Of a DNA stretch of 64,000 bases, positions 56,425-64,000 are shown one piece after another (within the stretch, counting starts at the first letter, position 1; every line of letters begins with the position of its first letter). The translations under genes were made by a program, and so were the position numbers. The stretch comes from CAWFGW01 sp963815495 (GTDB taxonomy: Bacteria > Bacteroidota > Bacteroidia > Cytophagales > JAAEPT01), in contig CAWFGW010000015.1 of assembly GCA_963815495.1 (NCBI GenBank), forward strand, positions 62,001-126,000, read 5' to 3'. The notes beneath the pieces were generated by a model, which was not told the DNA's origin, ran no database searches, and saw only the letters and a list, made by a program, of their open reading frames with translations.

Positions 56425-58152
56425 ATGAAAAAACAATTACTCCTAAGTGCTATTATTTCATTCACACTCAACTCCATATTTGGTCAAACTTTTGACTGGG
56501 CAAAATCCTTTGGTGGGGCTGGTAATGATTTTGTAAACTCCATGTCTATAGATGCTGACGGCAATGTGTATACTGTTGGAAGCAGTTTTGGTCTTGTAGA
56601 TTTCGACCCGGGTGTAGGTACTGAAAATTTAACTGGTAAAAACGTGGACATTTTCATCAGTAAATTAGATGCTTCTGGAAATTATGTATGGGCTAAAGTT
56701 ATTGGTGGCACCAACGTGGAGAACGCTGGGTTTAGCACGCTGGATAATGATGGAAACCTGATTGTTGGTGGTACAATAATTGGCGAAATGAATGAAGCGA
56801 CTGGAGAAGTAACTGCCGTTTTTAAGTATACTTCCTTTGTTTGTAAAATAGATCCTTCAGGTAATTTTTTATGGATTAAAACGTTTGAGGCTACTTCCTT
56901 TTCTGATTTATTCTTTAATGCTGCAGACGTAAGTAGCACTGGAAATATTTATTTAACAGGTAGTTTTCAAGGAACAAAAGACTTCGACCCAAGTGCTGCA
57001 TCGTCTACGCTAACTTCGTCAGGGAACAATGCTCCTGATCTATTCATTTGTAAGCTAGATGCCTCTGGAAATTTTGTGTGGGCTAAATCATTAGGAAATG
57101 ATAATTACGAAAGCGTATCGAGTTTAGTGGTTGATGATATAGAGAATGTCTTTATCACGGGACAATTTGGTGGAAGTGTTGATTTTGACCCAAGTACTGC
57201 AGTTTTTGAATTATCTAGTACTTATTATATAGCACCTATAGTGGGGAACACTGCCTTCATAGCGAAATACGATAAAACAGGTAGCTTCATATGGGCAAAA
57301 TCCATTGATGGTAAAGAAACTTTAGGCAAAGCTCTTGCTGTAGATAATGTAGGAAATGTATACGCTGGAGGTACTTTTCAAGAGAAATGTGATGTAAACC
57401 CAGGGATTGATGTCGATGAGAGAATTTCTGCTGGCGGAATAGATAGTTATTTATGCAAACTCGGTTCTGATGGTGCCTTTCTTTGGGCTAAAACTGTTGG
57501 AGGATCAGGAAATGATTATGCTGATGCTATTAATTCTCTTGATCTTGATGCGAATGGCGAAATATATGCTTCAGGTTCATTTCGATCCGGTTGGTTTCCA
57601 GCAGGATCAAATACTTTCTTAAATGCATACGGAATTACTGATGTGTTTGTAATGAAGTTACAAGCTAATGGCGAGGTAGCTTGGGCAGAACAAGTTGGCG
57701 GGCGATTGAGAGATAACAACAATGCAATTAAACTGAATACTGATGGTAGTATTTATTTGGCAGGAAGCTATTACGGTGATGCCATTTTTAATCCAACGGT
57801 AAATGAATTTGAATATAACCACCCAGATAATATTATCTCTCTAAAAAGTCGATCGGAGTATACCGAAGATGTGTATGTAATTAAATGGAACCAAGAAGGT
57901 CTTTTAGCCAATGAAAAAAATCTTGACCGTTCAAATCAGATCGCTATTTATCCGAACCCAACAACAGGGAAAGTTATTTTGAGTGAGCATATTAATTCAA
58001 TTGAAGTCTACAATGCACAAGGAATGAAAATTCTAAATAACGTTAATCCTACTAATCAACTGGATTTGACTTCATTAAACGCTGGTGTCTATTTTATAAA
58101 ATATACTACCAGCAAAAATGAAATAATCACTAAAAAAATCACCAAAAATTAA
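56425..58152 (+). CDS. SBBP-type beta-propeller protein with T9SS sorting domain
   Basis: The 575-residue protein has a signal peptide (about 1-20, ending FGQ). About seven to nine propeller repeats follow with the recurring core KLDASGNFVWAKS and dipeptide-rich DADGNVYTVGSSFG lines, plus a DFDPG/DFDPS motif at the turn of each blade. The T9SS domain (about 505-575) has IYPNPTTGKVIL and LNAGVYFIKYTT. It probably sits on the cell surface as an adhesin or binding protein. Its own promoter region is shared with the AraC gene. Confidence 0.85.
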   Translation: MKKQLLLSAIISFTLNSIFGQTFDWAKSFGGAGNDFVNSMSIDADGNVYTVGSSFGLVDFDPGVGTENLTGKNVDIFISKLDASGNYVWAKVIGGTNVENAGFSTLDNDGNLIVGGTIIGEMNEATGEVTAVFKYTSFVCKIDPSGNFLWIKTFEATSFSDLFFNAADVSSTGNIYLTGSFQGTKDFDPSAASSTLTSSGNNAPDLFICKLDASGNFVWAKSLGNDNYESVSSLVVDDIENVFITGQFGGSVDFDPSTAVFELSSTYYIAPIVGNTAFIAKYDKTGSFIWAKSIDGKETLGKALAVDNVGNVYAGGTFQEKCDVNPGIDVDERISAGGIDSYLCKLGSDGAFLWAKTVGGSGNDYADAINSLDLDANGEIYASGSFRSGWFPAGSNTFLNAYGITDVFVMKLQANGEVAWAEQVGGRLRDNNNAIKLNTDGSIYLAGSYYGDAIFNPTVNEFEYNHPDNIISLKSRSEYTEDVYVIKWNQEGLLANEKNLDRSNQIAIYPNPTTGKVILSEHINSIEVYNAQGMKILNNVNPTNQLDLTSLNAGVYFIKYTTSKNEIITKKITKN

Positions 58153-58183
58153 AACTTATAAACCTTGTAAGGTTTATAAGTTT
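58152..58183. repeat. Perfect 32-bp palindrome after the propeller gene
   Basis: AAACTTATAAACCTT and its exact complement flank a central GT, starting at the last base of the stop codon of the 56425 gene. No T run follows directly, so it is a weak terminator or an RNA-stabilising hairpin. Confidence 0.6.
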
Positions 58184-58210
58184 CTTATGAAGTCCAGTTA
58201 TGTTATGTTA

Positions 58211-58246
58211 AAAAGGGAAGGCATTCTATTGTTTTCCCTTTTTTTT
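58211..58246. terminator. Terminator between convergent genes
   Basis: AAAAGGGAA pairs with TTCCCTTTT over a loop containing GCATTCTATTG, with T runs on both strands. It serves the propeller gene and may also serve the minus-strand LuxR gene ending at 58255. Its loop start and stem match the dnaJ terminator at 53705. Confidence 0.75.
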
Positions 58247-58254
58247 GGAATGCA

Positions 58255-59055
58255 TCAAATCAGATTTTCTTGAATCGCTAACTTCACTAAATTATGACTG
58301 CTGGCAGAATTGGTTTTATTCAGCATATTTTTGCGATGATTATTTACTGTATTTTCGCTAATGTTGAGCCTTTCCGCAATTTTTTTAGTGGAATCTCCAT
58401 TAGCAATTAACGCTAAAATCTCCTTTTCCCGAGTCGACAAATTGAGGGTGTCGCTGCCAGGATGAAATGTTTCATTAATTAGCGATTCAAAATTGCCGTT
58501 CTTGTTTTTTATAGAAACGATAAGGTCAATGCTATTGTCTTTTTTGATGTCATGGATATCAGAAACTACTTTTAGACCAATAAGAGGCATCCCTTCTTTT
58601 GTTTCGATTATAGAAAGTTGATGTAAAAACCACCTAAGCTCATTATTATGCACCTTTAACTTGGTTGAATAAGAAAACTGCAACTCTTTTGTTTGATCAG
58701 AATCAATATGTATGTCAATGATATGAGTGATGGTGGGAAGAATATTTTCAATAAATATTTTTCTGTGACTTTCGGGAAAGTATTTTAAGCTGTGCGCAAA
58801 TCCATTTTGTAGAAAATCACTTGGAGGATCTCCTAATACATTCATTACATTATCACTTACATAGGCATACGTTTCATTTTTAAAGTCCCAAAGACATAAA
58901 ACAAAGGGGAAATTGGTTAGGTAATTGGTCTGATAAGTATAATCTTTAATTAATGAATGTATTTTATCTGCTGATAAACCAGTTGGAGATGATGTGTTTA
59001 GCAATTTTTTAATTGCCAAAAAAAAATCATTTTCGTTGAAATGTTTTTTTTCCAT
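58255..59055 (-). CDS. PAS-like/LuxR-family transcriptional regulator
   Basis: The 266-residue protein has an N-terminal PAS-like sensor (about 45-170; FVLCLWDFKNETYAYVSDNVMN) and a C-terminal LuxR helix-turn-helix (about 200-262; LSTREKEILALIANGDSTKK, IAERLNISENTVNNHRKNML). It should be a one-component DNA-binding regulator. No receiver domain. Signal and targets unknown. Confidence 0.85.
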   Translation of the reverse strand: MEKKHFNENDFFLAIKKLLNTSSPTGLSADKIHSLIKDYTYQTNYLTNFPFVLCLWDFKNETYAYVSDNVMNVLGDPPSDFLQNGFAHSLKYFPESHRKIFIENILPTITHIIDIHIDSDQTKELQFSYSTKLKVHNNELRWFLHQLSIIETKEGMPLIGLKVVSDIHDIKKDNSIDLIVSIKNKNGNFESLINETFHPGSDTLNLSTREKEILALIANGDSTKKIAERLNISENTVNNHRKNMLNKTNSASSHNLVKLAIQENLI

Positions 59056-59212
59056 ATGCTTATATTAATAAAAAAGCGATAAGTTGTAATAGGATTATTA
59101 CAAAAAAAATTCGGTTTTTCTCTACTAGAGTGACCTCCTAACTTTTCAATAAAATTACTTTTCCGTAAACTTTGTTGGGAAGAAATACTACGCTAAGAAT
59201 AAATAAAAAAAC

Positions 59213-59377
59213 TCAGTCGCCTTTGATAATCGCCTTTAAGCGATCTGCATCTACAGGAGCCATTTCGTCTGATCCTTTAATTAAAAGTCGTTGTGCAGCT
59301 GCATTAGACATTGTTAAAACTAGTCTTCTATATACCGCTCTAATCTCGTAATTCATTAAAGGTTGTGTGTCCGTCAT
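59213..59377 (-). CDS. Small hypothetical protein (54 residues)
   Basis: A short frame on the minus strand runs from ATG 59377 to TGA 59213 and reads MTDTQPLMNYEIRAVYRRL, then NAAAQRLLIKGSDEMAPVD and ends in IIKGD. Normal amino-acid composition, a -7 promoter box five bases upstream and lack of any competing gene in this 480-base gap support it. I do not recognise a family. Helical, soluble, weakly charged; no metal or DNA motif is visible. The remaining parts of 59056-59535 hold nothing clear. Confidence 0.55.
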   Translation of the reverse strand: MTDTQPLMNYEIRAVYRRLVLTMSNAAAQRLLIKGSDEMAPVDADRLKAIIKGD

Positions 59378-59381
59378 AGTA

Positions 59382-59389
59382 CAAAGGTA
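59382..59389 (-). promoter_or_regulatory. Promoter -7 box of the 54-residue gene
   Basis: TACCTTTG on the minus strand, four bases before the ATG at 59377, matches TAnnTTTG. Transcription would start at or inside the first codons, so the message is leaderless or has a leader of a few bases. Confidence 0.45.
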
Positions 59390-59535
59390 ACATAGTCAGT
59401 CGGTATTAAAACCCTAAAAATGAGAAACTTCAATAAATAAGCTAAATTATAGATCAGGAATATTAATTTTAATACCCTAATTTGTCTCTTTCTTGGTCAT
59501 CATTATGACTTTTAACAATCATCTCATTTGCCTAA

Positions 59536-60517
59536 ATGTCTAAAAAGAAAAAGCCTTCCGTTATTGAAAAGCCGAAATTACATCCTCGTAACAAACACCT
59601 TGACCGTTACGACTTACAGGCCTTGTCGATAACCACCCCTGAACTTTTTCCTTTTGTACAGCAAAACGTGCATGGCAATGAAACCATCGACTTTGCAAAC
59701 CCTCAAGCTGTAAAAACACTGAATAAGGCATTATTAAAACATCATTACAATATTGATTTTTGGGAGATTCCCGAACACTACTTGTGTCCACCTATACCTG
59801 GACGAGCAGATTATATTCACCACATGGCTGATTTGCTACAAGTACATAACTATGGCAACATACCCGTTGGGTCAGATAAAGTCACCTGTGTGGACATAGG
59901 TGTTGGAGCGAATTGTGTGTATCCCATCATTGGGGTCAATGAATATGATTGGTTCTTTATCGGTTCAGACATTGACCCTCTTGCTGTGGAGTCGTGCAAA
60001 GGCAATTGTTGCAAATAATAAGGTATTAAAAGGGAACGTAGACATTCGTTTGCAAACTAATCCAAAAGACACCTTTTATGGTGTAATTGCTAAAGATGAG
60101 ATGGTTGACGTCACAATTTGTAACCCTCCTTTCCATGCCTCACTTGCCGAAGCGACTAAAGGCACCGTGCGGAAAGTGTGGAACTTGGGCGGAAACAAAT
60201 CTGTGAAGCCGGTGTTAAATTTTGGTGGACAAAATGCAGAATTGTGGTGCGAAGGAGGCGAAAAACGATTTATTCGCGACATGATTCGCGAAAGCAAAAA
60301 ATTTGGTGAAACCTGCTTTTGGTTTTCAACCTTGGTTTCTAAACAGTCCAATGTAAAAAGTCTGGCAGAAGCGTTGAAATTGGTAGAAGCAACTCAGGTC
60401 GAAATCATTCCGATGGGACAAGGTAACAAAAGCAGCCGCATAGTGGCATGGACTTTCCTCTCCAAAGAACAACAAAAAGCATGGAAAGATCTGCGATGGA
60501 ATAAGAAGAAAAAATAA
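59536..60517 (+). CDS. rlmF: 23S rRNA (adenine-1618-N6)-methyltransferase RlmF (one frameshift)
   Basis: The restored protein of about 326 residues methylates A1618 of 23S rRNA. The N-terminus is basic, followed by LHPRNKHLDRYDLQAL, the SAM site VDIGVGANCVYPIIG, SDIDPLAVES and the catalytic CNPPFHAS. An extra base at 59991-59995 (GAGTC-G-TGCAAAGG) causes a stop at 60018 and restarts as ESAKAIVANNKV. Close to full length, so I treat it as one gene. Confidence 0.9.
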
Positions 60518-60540
60518 ACTGGTAACTGAATTCGTTCTAC

Positions 60541-61383
60541 ATGCTGCAAATACAACATCTTAGCAAACACTATAGCAACCACATCGCCTTAGACGATCTG
60601 AGTTTGGAAATTCCTACAAACTCAATTTTTGGTTTGCTTGGACCAAACGGTGCAGGGAAAACGACACTTATTCGCATCATCACTCAAATCTATAATGCGG
60701 ACCAAGGCGAAGTATTTTTTAATGGTGAACCACTGGCTAAGCGTCATACAAACCACATCGGATACTTGCCAGAAGAGCGAGGCTTGTACAAAAAAATGTA
60801 TGTAAAAGAACATTTGCTTTACATAGCCGCCTTGCGTGATTTATCAAAACAGGAAGCAGAAGAAAAAGTGAGTTACTGGCTTCAACGTTTTAGTTTGACC
60901 AAATGGGAAAAATCAGAAGTAGGAAGTCTCTCAAAAGGAATGCAGCAAAAAGTGCAGTTCATCGCCACCATACTTCACGACCCCGAGCTCATCATCCTAG
61001 ACGAGCCATTTTCCGGATTTGACCCAGTGAACCAACAACTGCTTACCGAGGAGATAAAAGCCCTTCATCAGGCGGGTAAAACCATTATTTTCTCCACCCA
61101 CCGCATGGAATCCGTGGAGGAAATTTGCACACACATCGCACTTATTCATAATGCCAACTGCATCTTAAAAGGGGCAGTTAAGGACATCAAAAAACAATTT
61201 TCAGAAAACACAAGTTTAGTCACCCTGAAACAAGGAGATGCAATTACAGAAGAAGAAGTCATTACCACAGAAATACCCGCTCGCTTACAGCAGTTAAGTG
61301 CCGGAGAAGAAGTATTCAGAATAGAAAAAAAGGAATTGTCGATAAAAGAAGTATTTATAAAACTGGTCAATGAAGAAAATTAA
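60541..61383 (+). CDS. ABC transporter ATP-binding protein (NatA-like)
   Basis: The 280-residue ATPase has Walker A GPNGAGKTT, Q-loop region, signature LSKGMQQKVQ, Walker B LIILDEPFSG and the H-loop STHRMESVEE. A C-terminal extension of about 70 residues (beginning near DIKKQFSENTSLV) resembles NatA/DUF4162-type subunits. Pairs with the permease that starts 14 bases before its end. Probably an exporter of ions or small toxic molecules. Confidence 0.9.
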   Translation: MLQIQHLSKHYSNHIALDDLSLEIPTNSIFGLLGPNGAGKTTLIRIITQIYNADQGEVFFNGEPLAKRHTNHIGYLPEERGLYKKMYVKEHLLYIAALRDLSKQEAEEKVSYWLQRFSLTKWEKSEVGSLSKGMQQKVQFIATILHDPELIILDEPFSGFDPVNQQLLTEEIKALHQAGKTIIFSTHRMESVEEICTHIALIHNANCILKGAVKDIKKQFSENTSLVTLKQGDAITEEEVITTEIPARLQQLSAGEEVFRIEKKELSIKEVFIKLVNEEN

Positions 61384-62584
61384 ACACATCGCTTTTCGAG
61401 AATTTAAAACCCGCATCCGAAAAAAAGCCTTTCTAATTTCTACCATCATGGGACCACTTTTTATGTTGGCCTTGTTGATTGTACCGTATTACTTTTCTTC
61501 CGAACAAAGTCACACCACACCTGTAGCTTTAGTAAACTTTCCGTTTAGCATTCCGTCCATCGAACATCTCGAAATTGAACATGTGACCTCACAATTTCCC
61601 GACACGCTCACAAATGATTATGCTATGGTACTGTCTTACCATCAAGCACCCCATCAACGTGAAGCTATCATTCATTTTTATAGCACCCATTCGTCTCCTT
61701 TAATTGAGAGTTACTTAACCGCCAACATTAAAGAACAACTTTACAACCTACCGCATTTACTCATTAAAAAAGTAAAAATCAATCCACAAACGGTCAATAC
61801 GAATTCTTATTTATTTTACAGTTATGCAGCACCTATTCTTATCTATTTTTTTATTTTCCTTTATGGAATTCAAATAATGAAAGGTATTACTGAAGAAAAA
61901 TCAAACCGGATTATGGAAGTGTTGTTGTGTACCGTAAAACCGTTTGAAATGATGGTCGGAAAAATACTCGGTATCTTCTCCATGGCACTCGTGCAGTTTG
62001 GTATTTGGGCAACTTCTTCGGCATTAATCTATAAAGGATTTTACCATTATTATCACCTCGAACGTTTTCAATCGGCCTTGACGAGCGGTAGCGTACCTGG
62101 TGTTTCCGATGACTTTGGGGCTTCGCTCCATCAATTAGTTACAACGCTTTCATTATCCAACGTGATGGCAATGGGAGGCGTGTTTATGGTTTATTTTATT
62201 GGTGGATATTTTCTTTTTGGGGCGTTGTTTGCCATTGTAGGTGCTGCTTCGGATTTGGAAACCGACACCCAACAGTTTTTATTTCCTATAACCATTCCAT
62301 TATTGCTTTCTTTTATGTTGTTAGATGCTGTAATTGGTCAACCGAATGGCGCGTTAGCACAATTTTTATCGATCTTTCCTTTTACTTCTCCCATCGTTAT
62401 GCCCGCTTGTTTTGGAACAGGTCAAATCGTTTGGTGGCAATTGTCCGTTTCTATCCTGTTTTTGGTAATTGGTTTTTTAGTCACCACATGGGTTGCTTCC
62501 CGAATTTATCGCGTAGGGGTACTAGCGGCTGGAGCAAAAGTGAGTTATGGAACGTTAGTGAAGTGGTTTTTGGATAAAGATTAG
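61370..62584 (+). CDS. ABC transporter permease (NatB-like, ABC-2 type)
   Basis: The 404-residue permease has an N-terminal transmembrane helix (about 22-44), an extracytoplasmic loop of about 120 residues and a cluster of five helices (about 160-385), the ABC-2 layout of NatB-type sodium exporters. Diagnostic pattern: GITEEKSNRIMEVLLCTVKPFEMMVGK. It overlaps the ATPase gene by 14 bases, so they are translated together. Confidence 0.88.
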   Translation: MKKIKHIAFREFKTRIRKKAFLISTIMGPLFMLALLIVPYYFSSEQSHTTPVALVNFPFSIPSIEHLEIEHVTSQFPDTLTNDYAMVLSYHQAPHQREAIIHFYSTHSSPLIESYLTANIKEQLYNLPHLLIKKVKINPQTVNTNSYLFYSYAAPILIYFFIFLYGIQIMKGITEEKSNRIMEVLLCTVKPFEMMVGKILGIFSMALVQFGIWATSSALIYKGFYHYYHLERFQSALTSGSVPGVSDDFGASLHQLVTTLSLSNVMAMGGVFMVYFIGGYFLFGALFAIVGAASDLETDTQQFLFPITIPLLLSFMLLDAVIGQPNGALAQFLSIFPFTSPIVMPACFGTGQIVWWQLSVSILFLVIGFLVTTWVASRIYRVGVLAAGAKVSYGTLVKWFLDKD

Positions 62585-62585
62585 T

Positions 62586-62744
62586 TTACTGATGATTTCG
62601 GATATCACTCCACTTATCCGTTTTAAACTGCCCTTTACGTGTTTCTCCATGCGGGCATTGGTCTCCCATTGCATGTTTGTGTGAATGACAAGCAATTGAA
62701 AAGAGAACTAACAATATAAACAGATATGGAGTTGTTTTCTTCAT
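62586..62744 (-). CDS. Small lipoprotein
   Basis: The 52-residue protein has a lipoprotein signal with lipobox FSIAC (Cys about 19), then a short histidine-rich mature part (HSHKHAMGDQCPHGET) and a basic tail. The histidines and second cysteine could bind metal. The start at ATG 62744 (MKKTTPYLFILL) follows a TAACTTTG box by five bases; the longer frame from 62768 would begin upstream of its own promoter. Confidence 0.6.
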   Translation of the reverse strand: MKKTTPYLFILLVLFSIACHSHKHAMGDQCPHGETRKGQFKTDKWSDIRNHQ

Positions 62745-62749
62745 CGGTA

Positions 62750-62757
62750 CAAAGTTA
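62750..62757 (-). promoter_or_regulatory. Promoter -7 box of the small lipoprotein gene
   Basis: TAACTTTG on the minus strand, ending five bases before the ATG at 62744, matches the Bacteroidota consensus. As with the genes at 31078 and 59377, the leader would be almost absent. Confidence 0.45.
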
Positions 62758-62777
62758 AGAACTTTCATTTAGCTATC

Positions 62778-63974
62778 TCAATCAATTATATTACCCGTAA
62801 ATGCGATAAAGATATCGGCTGTATTCAATCGATCTTTTGCAGCTAATAATGCTTTTAATGAAATATGGCCTACCACGTAGTTGTTCTCGTCACTTTTATA
62901 TTCCTCAGTGATTTTTACAAACTCAAAATAATCTAAGTTCTTCTTATCGTAATATCGGAAATATACTTCAAGCACGACATCTTGGGTTTGACTTATTTTG
63001 CTATGCAATTCACGCTTTTTATAAGCATATTTATAATTGTAAGTTAAAGCTGAAATATCGGAAACAACCGAAGAACCTGTAGGGAAACTACCTGCTCCTT
63101 TTCCTTTAAAAAAGTGGTTTTGGGAAAAGCTTGCTTCTATTTCTACTGCGTTGTCATCTAAGTTGACATAACTTAAATCACGTTCGTTTGAAACAAACTG
63201 CGGCAACACAAATAGACAAATTTCATTCTCATTCACCTTTCTTGCATGTGCTACATGTTTTATTACCACTTCTTTTTCTTTAGCATACTGCACATCGTAT
63301 TTATTGATGTTTTGAATACCATGCGTCACTATTTCATCAGTTCTTGGGAAATAACCATACGCGTGAGCAGTGATAATTGCCAATTTATACAAAGCATCAA
63401 AACCTACAATATCTAATGTTGGATTACTTTCCAGTAAACCTAAATCTTGCGCACGCTGCACTGTCAAATCATAATCTTTATTCTCATTGCAAACCCGAGT
63501 AAGAATATAGTTTGTAGACGCATTAAAAATGCCACTTACAGAATTCAACATTTCATTGTCATAATACTCTTCCAAGGTTCTAATAATTGGAATACTCCCG
63601 CAACTTGAACCTTCATACAATACCGATTTACCAGTCGATTTTTGTAATTCGTATATTTCTTGTAGGTGTTCTGCCAACATTTTTTTGTTGGATGTCACCA
63701 CATTTTTCCCACTTTGTAACGCTTCTTTTAAAATTTCAAAGGCTGCTTCAGCATCATCTATCAGTTCAACAATCAATTCAATTGCCGGATCATCCAACAA
63801 GTCATACTTATTGAAAGTAAAATGATTCATCGGCAAGTCCCGCTTTTTTTCAGGATGTTTGGCACAAATTTTTATGATCTCGGTATTAAGACTTTTACTG
63901 TTAATTAAAATATCATATACCCCATGTCCAACTACACCATAACCAAAAAGCCCTATTTTAATTGGATTGTTCAT
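62778..63974 (-). CDS. hom: Homoserine dehydrogenase
   Basis: The 398-residue enzyme reduces aspartate semialdehyde to homoserine with NAD(P)H, on the route to threonine and methionine. NAD motif IGLFGYGVVGHGVYD (start), VVTSNKKMLAEH, the catalytic-domain blocks EGSSCGSIPIIRTLEEYYDNE and FNASTNYIL, and the later SNPTLDIVGFDALYKLAI. Full length for the single-domain form (no ACT-type regulatory fusion evident). It is the last complete gene of the window and lies 33 bases from the small lipoprotein gene on the same strand. Confidence 0.9.
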   Translation of the reverse strand: MNNPIKIGLFGYGVVGHGVYDILINSKSLNTEIIKICAKHPEKKRDLPMNHFTFNKYDLLDDPAIELIVELIDDAEAAFEILKEALQSGKNVVTSNKKMLAEHLQEIYELQKSTGKSVLYEGSSCGSIPIIRTLEEYYDNEMLNSVSGIFNASTNYILTRVCNENKDYDLTVQRAQDLGLLESNPTLDIVGFDALYKLAIITAHAYGYFPRTDEIVTHGIQNINKYDVQYAKEKEVVIKHVAHARKVNENEICLFVLPQFVSNERDLSYVNLDDNAVEIEASFSQNHFFKGKGAGSFPTGSSVVSDISALTYNYKYAYKKRELHSKISQTQDVVLEVYFRYYDKKNLDYFEFVKITEEYKSDENNYVVGHISLKALLAAKDRLNTADIFIAFTGNIID

Positions 63975-64000
63975 ATACTTGTGTTGTTAAAAGATTAGTA

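Noticed and set aside
32357..60517. True pseudogenisation of nine genes
   Set aside because: The set includes essential and housekeeping genes (secA, grpE), every break is a single base and the rest of each gene is well conserved; sequence error fits better.
1..64000. CRISPR array, tRNA or rRNA genes, prophage or integrase
   Set aside because: No regularly spaced repeats, cloverleaf-like sequence, rRNA motifs or recombinase genes were seen on either strand.

Overview
The window is a chromosomal stretch from an AT-rich member of the Bacteroidota, most likely Flavobacteriia. The evidence is family content: type IX secretion (T9SS) C-terminal sorting domains, BshA (bacillithiol), DUF4292/TPR/EnvC next to dut, DUF2911, DUF3127, a bacterial GGGP synthase, and several promoters of the Bacteroidota form TAnnTTTG. 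I see no rRNA, tRNA, CRISPR array, insertion sequence or prophage.

Layout. 0-15.6 kb: a GH3/beta-lactamase fusion, bshA, two T9SS cargo proteins and an envelope operon (flippase, dut, sugar nucleotidyltransferase, TPR protein, DUF4292 lipoprotein, degenerate M23/EnvC). 16.1-21.3 kb: a DAB inorganic-carbon module (dabA, dabB) followed by a beta-carbonic anhydrase. 21.3-26 kb: tadA, sod, an FAD oxidoreductase, a lipoprotein and an alpha/beta-hydrolase-OsmC fusion. 26.3-28.7 kb: a signalling module in which a stand-alone ethylene-receptor-like membrane domain, a PAS histidine kinase and a response regulator are three separate genes. 28.8-34 kb: an FMN reductase, a GNAT-nitrilase fusion, GGGP synthase, and the secA-led operon (SPOR-like protein, M20 amidohydrolase, outer-membrane protein; minus strand). 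37.5-37.7 kb: upstream of secA, an apparent sigma-54-driven small RNA with a C-rich terminator loop. 37.7-42 kb: a RhlE-like helicase, DUF3127, a lipoamide-dehydrogenase-like flavoprotein without its disulfide, and a hydrolase. 42.5-46.5 kb: a DUF2911 protein and an ars operon (arsR, DUF6428, arsC, acr3) with a visible operator. 46.6-53.6 kb: a PrsW-type protease, a serine hydrolase, a Spx/ArsC-like protein, YicC, grpE and dnaJ. 53.9-64 kb: T9SS proteins, AraC and LuxR regulators, rlmF, an ABC exporter and homoserine dehydrogenase.

A striking technical feature is that about nine genes between 32.4 and 60.5 kb, including the normally essential secA and the heat-shock gene grpE, are broken by single-base shifts (about 13 in all, about 11 of them +1), while no gene in the first 32 kb is. 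I read these as mostly sequence or assembly errors and annotate each such gene as one locus with the shift positions noted. Functional calls rest on motif and family recognition by eye; no database search was run.
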